From Ceratopteris richardii (Eukaryota; Streptophyta; Polypodiopsida; Polypodiales; Pteridaceae), in the NCBI GenBank assembly GCA_020310875.1, contig CM035415.1, forward strand, positions 195,300,432 to 195,364,431: 64,000 nucleotides of DNA. The letters run 5' to 3'. The notes beneath the pieces are model-generated. The model saw only the letters and a program-made list of their open reading frames with translations. It was not told where the DNA came from and made no database searches. The position numbers were made by a program, and so were the translations under genes. Positions 12,110-21,874 of the stretch are shown piece after piece; position 1 is the first letter of the stretch; each line of letters starts with the position of its first letter.

Positions 12110-13891
12110 TACTGGTGCGGTGGACGTCACACTTCCTGTGGAGTCTACCACCAATCCAATAACGTTAATGGGAGTGATTCTTGGCATATTGCTGGGATTC
12201 TTTGGACAATCTCGTAAGAGATGCTCCTTTCCACATTCTTGGCAAAAGCCTTGAATTGTTACTGACTGGGGTTGCATAGGTGGAGGTAAGGGACAATCAC
12301 GAATGAGATGATCTCCCTGACATCTGTAGCATGGTCCTTTAGGGAATGGGGGTCTTACTTGCTTAGGTTGAGGCCTAGGGTTGGGGTTTGCATACATGAC
12401 GTTTGTGTAATCTGACTCCCAACTAGGTTCATTTGGCTCTTCACTATATTAGGACTCACCATGCTCAGGAGACTGCATGTAGTAGGCCTGGGGGCTATCA
12501 ACATGTGTAGAATCAAAGCTATGGTCACTCGGGTCACTTTCAGAAAGCAATGATGTTACTATAGCTCTATTCAGGTTCTCTTCTGCAGCTGCATATTTTA
12601 CTGGGATCACATTAGTAGGAGCAGGTGGTTGCTGTGCTAGCACTGGCTGGGGTCTCAGTTGGTTTTGGTAGGGTTGGTAGGTTTGTTGAGGCCTAGCGTA
12701 CTGTTGTGGTGGATATTGGTTCTGATATCTTCCTTGTTGAGGGTATGTCTGAGGGTAGGTTTGCCTAACTGCTTGCTTGTTGTATGGGCAATCTTGCGCT
12801 GTGTGATTTGTGTATCTCCGTTCTATGGTGCAATATTGGCCACTAGGATTTACTTGGGGTTGAGCCATAATGGGACAGACATTTGCCATATGGTCTCCTC
12901 CACAATTATAACATCTTTTTACAGGGGCGAACCTTGGGATTTGTTTACTAGAGACACCTAGTTTCTGAGCAACTTTCTCTGCAAGTTCCTCAATCGATGT
13001 GGATTGTGTCGAAGAGTGGCTAGAGGCACTGTCTGAATCTTTGTATATCTTGGAAAGCTCTAGCTCCTCCCCTAGGTTATCCTCAATGTCAATACACATG
13101 CGTACACACTCTTCTATGGTCCTAGGGTCCTTCAAGTACACATATGATCTTAATTTGGTACTTAGCAATCCATCCAAGAATAAAGCCACTTGCTTAGCTG
13201 GCGTGGGTAGCTCAGGGACAGGGCATCTTTCAAGATATTGCCTAAATCTCCTTCCTGCAAGTCTCACGGTCTCTTGCGGGGTCTGCTTGAAACTGTGAAT
13301 CAGTGAGGAGGTATTATGTCTTATGCCACTCTTAGAGAATTCAATAATGAAGGCCTCTAGGAGTTGGTCTATGCTCCTGAACTGTCTCTTGTTTAGTGGC
13401 TGAAACCATGTCAGGGCAGTGTTCCTAAGGGTTAGACCAAAGGCATTGTACTGTGTGAACAGATCCTCCACTTGTTCAGCTCTCAAGACTTGCCTAAACT
13501 CAGCCACATGATCGTATGGATCTCTAGTGCCATCGAAGTAGTTCTTCATGGACTTAACTAGCTGAGTCGGTCTCAAGGTCCTTGTGTGCTCTCTAGGTCG
13601 TGGTAGAGGGAATTCATCCGCATTTCTTTGATTCCTGTGAGCTCTAAGCATCTCAGGTTCTACTCTATTCGTTTCCATTCTCGTTCTTTCTCTGCCCCCT
13701 GGGTTGGCAAAGCTTACTTCTGGCCTATCTCTACTCCTGTCTCTTTGAATTCCATGAGCTTGGGATGTTCCAGCACCAGGGTGACCATAGGACACATTCG
13801 ATCTTGGTTGGGGGAAAATAATTTCACCTTTCCAAGTGTAAGCATGCCTATCATTTTCTGTCACCACAAAGATCCTCTCCAAAGCGTGATC
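12110..13891 (-). pseudogene. Element B gag, C-terminal two thirds (cut by the copia)
   Basis: Retrotransposon gag domain (KSMKNYFDGT...TWFQPLNKRQF...FIIEFSKSGIRHNTSS...YLERCP) followed by zinc knuckles CYNCGGDHMANVC, CYRCQGDHLIRDC and CQECGKEHLLRDC, all CX2CX3HX4C, with a Pro/Gln/Tyr-rich stretch between. A TAA at 12449-12451 breaks it where A has TAC. The upstream part of gag resumes at 36810, on the far side of the copia. TSD TGATC occupies 13887-13891. Confidence 0.88.
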
Positions 13892-14913
13892 TGTTGGTGC
13901 AGATCAATCACCAATTGAATGTTTGAAGACTAAAGAATGAAGGATGAGATCAATTCTTGAAGCTTGGAAGGAAGACACATTCAGAATATGTGAGGAATGT
14001 ACACATATGTACATAGTTCACTTAGATCTTTGATTAGTCATAGACTTGTACAAATTTATCTATAAATACCATGAAAATGTCGAGGCGTGATATGAGAGCA
14101 TATGTGAGAATAGATAGAAGTCAAGAATGAGGAAGATAGATGTCATGAGACATGTGAAAAATTAGTTGAGTTTCCTCTCATCACTCAACTGTAATTTTTC
14201 TGAGTTAATGAAGAAATATTGCGCCCGATCTTTTCATGTCTGCTCCATCTGTGTTTGATCAATTGAGAAATCCTTTTGAGGATATCTAAGTTGTTAGTTA
14301 ATGAGCCTGTGACCTGAGTTTCAGAGTCTAATTGCAAAGAGGCTAGGAGAATTGTAAGTAGGAACATTCATATGTGTTGAGTGTTCACAGTTTTCTAAAA
14401 CAGGCGCAAATTTCGATCTTAATCTTTTGGTCAGTTCTCACTCCATAGTTTAAAGTTTTGTGCAAGAAAGCACTTAATCTTTAAGTTGGAAGGTATCTAC
14501 TCGTGGCTAGAAGCATTTGCTTAAACGGGGTTTGTACTGAGAGAATTGAAGTTAAGAAGTTAGGGGTGTCTAAATCGACTTCTCAGAAGTACAGATTCAG
14601 ACATAGGTAACTTGTGAAGTTGATTTCTCAAGTTATACTAAACCTTTTGAAGAACTTTAACTTGGAGGAGGTGCGCAATCTCTAGGCGACACTCCATACA
14701 AAATTTCATAGAAAACTTTACATGTTTGATAGGTCAATTAGAAGAAATTGTGCAGCAGACTTTCTGTGTTTCATCTTCTTCACAGAATTTGTCAACTTTT
14801 GATAATTTGGAGATTGGACCTCTAATTTAGTGAAGGTTTTGACTTACTCTTGATATAGAGGTGTTCTAAATTCAAGAGTAGGTTATTCTTTTGGAGATTA
14901 ACACTCTCCATCA
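13892..14913 (+). repeat. 5' LTR of the copia element (1022 bp)
   Basis: Begins TGTTGGTGCAG and ends CTCTCCATCA. TATA-like CTATAAATAC is near 14060-14069. By eye it differs from the 3' copy by about three substitutions and one single-base indel. Confidence 0.95.
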
Positions 14914-14914
14914 G

Positions 14915-14926
14915 TGGTATCAGAGC
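14915..14926 (+). other. Copia primer binding site (initiator tRNA-Met)
   Basis: TGGTATCAGAGC starts two bases after the 5' LTR. This is the usual copia primer site, complementary to the 3' end of initiator tRNA-Met. The leader continues to 15040, where A is inserted, and resumes at 32114; I see no gene in it. Confidence 0.93.
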
Positions 14927-15040
14927 AGGAGATATCAAATCAAGGAAAGGAAGGTCCCGACTACTGCAGATTCAAGAAATTCAACAATTGAAGAACTAAA
15001 AGGTGAAAGTTTGAAGGCAAAGCAAGAGGAGGAGACCATA

Positions 15041-15704
15041 TGTTGAGAGCAGTATGGGCACCCAAGGATTGACTAGACAAGGAAGCCAGGGAACCCAAGG
15101 ATTGACGAGACAAGGAAGCCAACGGAGAGAGTCAGAACAAGGTGAAGGAGTAAGTAGACAAAGCAGTCGACGCAAATCTGGCAGATAGGCCCTTCAATTT
15201 TTCCAATCTACATCTTTTAACAGTGATTCTTATCACTAACAATCATTGTAAATACCATTTCATATTTTTGTAGCTCCATTTTGTGCAAGCCAAGGAGTCC
15301 TTGAGCTTGAGGAGCCTTAGAAGTACCTACATATCAATTTTCGTATTTTTTAGACTCCGTTTGAGCCCTCAAATTGGCCCTGGAACCTAATTTTTAACTA
15401 GGCCGGACACTAGGTCTGGACAGGGCCAAAAGCTAGTCAAAAACTATAAAAAGAGCTAGAGAGCTCATTTTTGAGGTTAGATTGTAATTGAAACGAACTT
15501 GTAAGAGCATTTTGAAAGTAATCTAAAAGCTCCATTGATTCTCGCTCTTTGTCTTGCCGTGTGTGCGCGTGTGTGTGTATGTGTGTGCATGCTAGTGTGC
15601 TTCTCACTCACGCACTTGTGCCGCCACTTGCTCGAGGTCTTCATACCATCCTCACGTCTTCCCGGATTGACATTAAAGGAGGTGCTACTCATCATTGAAC
15701 TACA
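15041..15704 (+). repeat. 5' LTR of element A (664 bp)
   Basis: TGTTGAGAGC...GAACTACA. The first 148 bases carry, in the 3' copy, the end of ORF3. They contain a near-perfect 33-bp direct duplication (about 15056-15121) that H lacks. A TG microsatellite lies at about 15558-15592. Confidence 0.96.
15376..15453 (+). promoter_or_regulatory. Conserved LTR promoter block and TATA box (element A)
   Basis: Block from GGCCCTGGAACC to GGACAGGGCC (15376-15427), whose ends form a 7-bp inverted repeat (GGCCCTG/CAGGGCC), followed by CTATAAAAAG at 15444-15453. The block recurs in all gypsy LTRs of the window, including the diverged F and G. Core promoter by position and motif; transcription start not determined. 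Confidence 0.6.
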
Positions 15705-15712
15705 CCAAATTT

Positions 15713-15731
15713 TGGCGCCGTTGCCGGGGAT
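15713..15731 (+). other. Primer binding site of element A (tRNA-Asp)
   Basis: TGGCGCCGTTGCCGGGGATC starts 8 bases after the LTR and complements the 3' end of plant tRNA-Asp(GUC), the primer usual for Athila elements. Confidence 0.88.
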
Positions 15732-15754
15732 CGAGCTTTGAGGACGAGCGTGTG

Positions 15755-16013
15755 ATGGTAAGACGTAGAGTTGACGCGTTGGAGTTATAGGTATTTTCTT
15801 CACTCTCATAGATTTTCTTTTACTTTCTTCACCATCTCCATCACCATCATCATCATCACCATCTCCCACGTCCATCTCCATCATCGCAAAAATTTCAGTT
15901 TTTTGACTATATCCCCACCTCCACCTCATTTCCCTCATTTCACTTGTGAGAGAGAGCGAGAGAGCGAAATTGCATGTGCTGTTTTTGCATGTTTCTTGAG
16001 CTATCTTGCAGGT
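15755..16013 (+). promoter_or_regulatory. Candidate leader intron and major splice donor
   Basis: Donor ATG|GTAAGA with GT at 15758-15759. Candidate acceptor TATCTTGCAG|GT has its AG at 16010-16011, giving a 254-bp intron. B has both sites at nearly the same spacing (253 bp), and the donor also occurs in C and F. A CAT/CCATCA-rich microsatellite (about 15836-15893) lies inside. The donor could alternatively pair with the acceptor before ORF3. Prediction only. Confidence 0.4.
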
Positions 16014-16206
16014 ACAGGTCACATCACCATCTCCAGCTTCCCGCGCAGGTACGGAACTCGACGAAACTGTCTCGCAGTCGCCGCCTTCTGTCCATCGCGA
16101 TTGACAGAAAATTTCACTTGTTGGTAAATCTGAGTGCACCACAGTGGACTAGAGACCCTGCACACCACATTCCCACTAAAAGTTTTGAAAATCTTGCAAA
16201 ATTTCA

Positions 16207-16577
16207 GTCCATCGCGATTGACAGCCCTGTCCATCGCGATTGACAGCCCTGTCCATCGCGATTGACAGCTCTGTCCATCGCGATTGACTGCCTGTCCATC
16301 GCGACCGACTGCCTGTCCATCGCGATTGACTCAACCCCCTGTCCATCGCGATTGACTGAAGTATCTGTCCATCGCGACCGACTGCCTGTCCATCGCGATT
16401 GACTCAACCCCCTGTCCATCGCGATTGACTGAAGTCTCTGTCCATCGCGATTGACTGAAGTCTCTGTCCATCGCGACCGACTGAACTCTCTGTCCATCGC
16501 GATTGACTGAGTGTCCATCGCGATTGACTGAGTGTCCATCGCGATTGACAGCCCTGTGCATCGCGATTGACAGCCAA
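16207..16577 (+). repeat. Leader tandem array of element A (16 copies)
   Basis: Sixteen copies of CTGTCCATCGCGATTGACNG with 18- to 27-bp periods; three copies carry CGACCGAC instead of CGATTGAC. One outlying copy sits at about 16086-16107. The unit is close to the perfect palindrome CTGTCAATCGCGATTGACAG. It lies between PBS and gag, where retroviral dimerisation and packaging signals reside. The open antisense frame across it is a by-product of the repeat. Confidence 0.93.
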
Positions 16578-17467
16578 TTTTAGCCAAATTTTTTAAGGTT
16601 TATTAATTGAAGAGTTGGGCTAATTTTGGTCACAAATATTATGCTCTTGAGCACATGGGGAAGTCTTAGGAAAACAACTTGGGGAAAACCTGTTGCACAG
16701 TGATCCTGTTTGAACCCTGTCGTAACCCTAGAACCCTGAACGGTCACAACTTTTTCATACGAGATCCATTTTTTGAGCTCTAGGGCTTGTTGGAAAGCTC
16801 GTAGCATATACTACACGCCCTCAACTGTTTTTTGTAAAGATAATGCATTGATTTTTAGATAGGGTATTTTGAAGTTGACCATACCCAGGGGGATCAAAGT
16901 CAGGGGTCTTTAGAATTATTTTCCTAAAAGTCAGAATGCACATGTGTGTTTATGTTACATGAATGAAAGTGATTGGTTTTGTCCTTTGAATATAAGCATT
17001 GAGCTAACCGTGGGTCTTTTATAGGTCCATTGAGAGCAGCTGAGAGCGTACAAAGCAAGGTTTCTTTGCAAGCTTGAGAACCGGGTTCTTGAGCACCATA
17101 AAGCAAGGGATCAACAAGTAAGGTTGGATTATTCTCAACTCCCTCTGTCATTTCCTAGCTCAAGCTAAGAACGAGTAGAGATAGGAGTAAGTCAGGGCGA
17201 CGATAGGCAGTTATCAAGTTGAAGACTATTAAAGAACTCAAGTTCAAGCTAAAAACTTAGTTACTGTACTGTCGATAACCTAAAGGAAAAGAACCTAACG
17301 TGGAACGATCAACCTGAAATTACGAAGAACACTCAAGTATTCCGACGACGTGATATCAGACAAGACCATAAACACAATAATTAACTAAAAAGAATCAAGT
17401 GACTGGTACCAATTGATTGGCAACGAGGTTGTACTCTGAAAAAAAATTGGGCTAATCAGTTAGGCAT
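16578..17467 (+). other. Element A leader between array and gag
   Basis: No convincing gene. A segment around 16765-16870 (ATCCATTTTTTGAGCTCTAG, then TTGGAAAGCTCG and TTGATTTTTAGATAGG) is closely shared with F at about 59918-60020, so this leader stretch is conserved between diverged elements. Confidence 0.6.
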
Positions 17468-19954
17468 ATGAACCTTAGATCAGGACGACACCTAGCACGA
17501 GAGAGACAAAGCCTTAGGTCTTCAGAGGCTAGTGTCAATCACACTGCAAGGTCTTGGGCCCAGCAGTTGAGTCGCCACTCTCATTACCCTAGCTCTGAGA
17601 CCAGTGAGTCAGAGATGTCTCAAGGCATGGACAAACCTACGGGAAGTTCAGGAGTGCCCTACTTGTACAGGGTAGAAGGCCCTTACAAAACACAGTTGGA
17701 GTACCTGAGGACCAACCGATTAGGTGCTAGCATCTATGAGGACGGCTTAGGAAGATCTGTGGTCCAGATTAAAAACCCTGATCAATCCATTGGACTAGAG
17801 CACCCAGCTGTCAAGTTTGAAAATGGTGCATACCTGGACAAAGAAGGAACTATATATGTTGTCACTAGTCACCCTGATAGGACAGATGACTTCGGGAATG
17901 TAATCTCAGAAGCGGGCTTAGGTGACCTAGAACAAGGGAACATGGGTGCGGAACCTAGAACCCCTCGAGGTAAATCAGTTCTCACTAGGATTATCACGCC
18001 TGAGTGGATCCCCCAAGATAACAAGTGCATAGATTTGCTTCTCAATCGAGAAACGGACGAAGCCTTCTGGAGGTATAAACCGGATCACCCAACTGACATA
18101 GGAACAATCATGATCTATGAGTTTAAGGATCTAGATAGCCCAGGTAGAGTGACCTACTTAGACCACACGTCAGAGAGGATTTTTGTGGTGACAGAAAATG
18201 ATAGGCATGCTTACACTTGGAAGGGCGAATTCATTTTCCCCCAACCAAGATCAAATGTAGCCTATGGTCACCCTGGAGCTGGAACATCCCAGGCTCATGG
18301 TATGCAAAGAGACAGAAGTAAAGATAGACCAGAGGTAAGTTTTGCCAATCCAGTGGGCAGAGAAAGAACGAGAACGGAGACGAATAGGGTAGAACCTGAG
18401 ATGCATAGAGCCCACAGGAACCAAAGAAATGTAGATGGATTCCCTCTGCCGAGGCCTAGAGAGCACACAAGAACTTTGAGACCCACCCAGCTAGTTAAGT
18501 CCATGAAGAATTACTTTGACGGCACAGGAGATCCCTATGATCATGTGGCAGAGTTCAAGCAAGTCTTGAGAGCTGAACAAGTGGAGGATCTGTTCACGCA
18601 GTACAATGCCTTCGGTCTAACCCTTAGGAACACAGCACTTACGTGGTTTCAGCCATTAGATGAACGCCAGTTCAGGAGCATAGATCAACTCCTAGAGGCA
18701 TTCATTATAGAGTTCTCTAAGAGCGGCATAAGACACAACACCTCCTCACTGATTCACAGCTTCAAGCAAACCCCTCAAGAGACTGTGAGACTTGCAGGAA
18801 GAAGATTTAGACAATATCTTGAAAGGTGCCCTATTTCGGAGCTACCCACATCTGCTAAACAAGTAGCCTTATTTCTTGACGGATTGCTGAGCCCAAAATT
18901 GAGATCCTATGTGTATCTGAAAGACCCTAGGACTATAGAAGAATGTGTACGTATGTGCATTGACATTGAAGATAACCTAGGAGAAGAGCTAGAGTTGTCC
19001 AAAATTTACAAAGATTCAGATAGTGCATCTAGTCAATCTTCCACACAAGCCACATCAATTGAAGAACTTGCCGAAAAAGTAGCTCAGAAACTAGGTATAA
19101 CTAGCAAACAAATCCCAAGGTTTGCCCCTGTGAAGAGGTGCTATACATGCGGTGGCGACCACATGGCAAATGTGTGTCCCATTATGGCTCAACCCCAAGT
19201 TAACCCTAGTAGCCAGTACTGCACCATAGAACGGAAGTACACAAACCACACCGCACAAGATTGCCCATACAACAAACAGGCAGTTAGGCAACCATACCCT
19301 CAGCCCTACCAACAAGGCAGATACCAGAACCAGTACCCTCCACCACCACAATATGCTAGACCCCAACAAACCTATCAGCAACCATATCAGGCCCAACAGA
19401 GACCCCAACCGGTGCTAGCTCAACAGCCTCCAAACCCCGCTAACGTGATTCCAGTAAAGTATGCTGTTGCAGAAGAAAACCTGAATAGGGCCATAGTACC
19501 AGTAACCCCATTGATCTCAGAAAGTGACCCGAGTGACCATAGCTTTGATTCCACACATGTCGATAGTCCCCAAGCTTACTACATGCAGTCTCCGGAACAT
19601 GGTGAGTCATACTATAGTGAAGAACCAAGTGAACCTAGTTGGGAGTCGGATTACACGAACGTCATGTATGCAAACCCCAACCCTAGGCCTCAACCTAGGC
19701 AGGTACGACCACCCTTTCCTAGAGGACCATGCTACCGATGTCAGGGGGATCACTTCATTCGTGATTGTCCCTTACCTGCACCTACACAAAATCAGTCCGT
19801 GACGATCCAAGGCTTTTGCCAAGATTGTGGAAAAGAGCATCTCTTACGAGATTGCCCAAAGAACCCCAATAACATGCCAAAAATCACTCCTATCAATGTG
19901 ATTGGGTTGGTTGTGGATGCCTCAGGAAGTGTCACTTCCACTGCACCAGTGTAG
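17468..19954 (+). pseudogene. gag: Element A gag (828 codons)
   Basis: Start ATG at 17468 (MNLRSGRHL), shared by B, C and F. The retrotransposon gag domain spans about residues 345-510 (SMKNYFDGTGDPYDHVAEF, TWFQPLDERQF, AGRRFRQYLERCP). Zinc knuckles of the form CX2CX3HX4C lie at 19139-19177, 19730-19768 and 19817-19855. A degenerate knuckle (19219-19263) keeps a later C, H and C. Between them is a Pro/Gln/Tyr-rich stretch. It forms the particle and binds element RNA in this family. The ORF ends at TAG 19952-19954, where B and C have CAG and the frame continues, so the stop is either a CAG-to-TAG mutation or, less likely, a readthrough codon. The gag part itself reads intact. Confidence 0.88.
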
Positions 19955-21874
19955 GTGGTTACTAGAGCTCAGGCATTGCAGCAAAACCGAGAGGCAAGCC
20001 AGGAAAAGGGCCCAGAGGCTAGTGAAACCGAGAGCGTGACAAAGAAAAGGACTAGAGCGTGGAAAGATAGTCGAGAAAGAATGAAAAGACAATGGGCCAA
20101 AAAGATGAGTGAGCTTGAGGAAAGCATAAGAGAAACCAAAGCGAGGATAACTGAACTCACAGCTCAAACTCCCTCTCACATTACCCCGCCTCCACCACTC
20201 CCATCTCCATCCGACCCACCACCTTCCCCACCGCCTCATCAAATCCCACCAACCCCTAGAGTAGGATCAGTCCTAGCAGATCCCACTCCTGAAGACCTAA
20301 ACATGATGCTTAAAGCATATCAGGCCAGAATCCAAGAAGGGCCAACCATAACCGATCATGAAAAATGCTATCCTAGAGCCGAGCTAGAGCTTGAACGAAC
20401 CAAGATTTGTGCCAAAATGGTAGAATTGGCTCAAACAATGTTTGAGGCCAGCCGCCTATTCAACATTTCTAGTTCAGCTAAGACGCAGTTACACTTTGAT
20501 GGACCGCTGGAAAGAATAGAGAAGTTAATTGCACAATCAGAGAAGGAACCTGCCCCTCAACGAAAGGAGAGGGCAAGAGAACGGATAAGCCAGCCTCTTC
20601 AGGAAGCCCATGTGCCTCCTCAAGATGTTTATCTTCCCCCCCAAAAGTCACATGAGCCTCCCCCGAAAGCTTACGTACCTCCACAGGTGACCCACATTCC
20701 TTCTCAGAGAGCGTATGAGCCTGTTCGGAAAAGTAATAGAATAAGTAATCGTCCCCAAGAAGCTTGTGCTCCAGCCATCTATGGGAACAAGGAGAGAGCC
20801 AACGATAGAATAAGCCCTCCTTCCCAGGTTGCTTATGTGCCCAATTCTACGGAGCCAGACACTTCTTCTTCTATGAATCGGTTTGCACCAGACTTCCTAC
20901 GAGAGATTCAAGAAGATAAATGGGATAACGAAAGTGAGGTCGCCCCTCCTTTTGAACTTGTGGACGATGCACACGACCAATTCCCACAAGACATCCCATC
21001 CATTTACGGGGAACATGAGAGTACTCAGTCTCACGAGAGATTGGACTTTGAGTCTAATTCCATACAAGAGCTACCCCACTTCACAGGCCCATGGGAAGCA
21101 AAGTCCACATGTATGAGAACACCCACAGTCATGGTAAGGAATGACGACTCAGTCATACCAAGGAACACGGAGGCAGTAACGAACACCAAGATGCAACGCG
21201 ATTGCACTTTGGAAGAACTGCCTGAGAATAGACTAAACGCGCGGAAATGTGCAGCCAATCGAGTAACTGAAGTTGCAAAACCTCGTTCCAAGGTAGGATC
21301 CCATAGGACAGTGCCAGAAATTCCCTTGGATAAGATAGGAGATATGTGTGAAGGTGAAGAAGGGAACACCTATCTTCCCATTACCTACCAGGACTACACC
21401 ACTAAGGCAATTTTGGACTCAGGTGCAGGAGTTGCAATTGCCACCACTTCCCTTTGGAAGCGTTGGGGCAAGCCGGCACTCAGGCCAACGAGGATGAAAT
21501 TACAGATGGCCGATGGTCACATAGAGAGACCCCTAGGATTGCTAGAAGGAATAACTCTCACCACTTGTGGTGTCGAGTTTGAACATACCTTTGCTATATG
21601 TGACTTCAGCAAAAATCATGCCTATGAGATGATTTTGGGAAGACCATTTATGCGACAGTTGCAAGTGGTACAGGATTGGGGAACCAATTCTTTGTACCTG
21701 CAGCACTTGGGTGTTACGACCAAAGTCAATCTCAAAGATTACTCTCATAGGGATGTACCTCCTATCCAGTGGAATCCCATCCATAGAGCCAAAGATGATA
21801 CAGAATCCGTGCATTCCATAGGGTCTGGATCCTCTTGGATGCACGAAGACACTCACTTATGGATGTGCAAGTAG
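19955..21874 (+). pseudogene. Element A pol part 1: linker and protease 1
   Basis: In frame with gag after the TAG. A charged coiled-coil stretch (ERMKRQWAKKMSELEESIRE) and a proline-rich stretch lead into a conserved helical block (PTPEDLNMMLKAYQARIQEG). A region of repeated AYVPP/AHVPPQ-like motifs follows, shorter in B and C. Protease 1 follows: DSGA at 21416-21427 and ILGRPF from 21632, about 73 residues apart, a normal retropepsin spacing. The ORF ends at 21874 because one G is missing relative to B (CAAG|TAGCAG); the pol frame continues one base over. Confidence 0.87.

Noticed and set aside
15713..15731. tRNA gene
   Set aside because: Only the 3' end complement of tRNA-Asp is present, directly after an LTR; it is a primer binding site.
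16207..16577. CRISPR-like array
   Set aside because: No unique spacers of constant length; units are contiguous, variable and palindromic, inside a plant retrotransposon leader.
16204..16587. Antisense ORF of repeated (S/V)IAMD and NRDGQ units
   Set aside because: It exists only because the leader array lacks stops in that frame. It is antisense to the element and has no counterpart in B, C or F.
21835..21874. Programmed frameshift between protease 1 and RT in A
   Set aside because: B reads the same place in one frame and A simply lacks one G; no slippery sequence seen.
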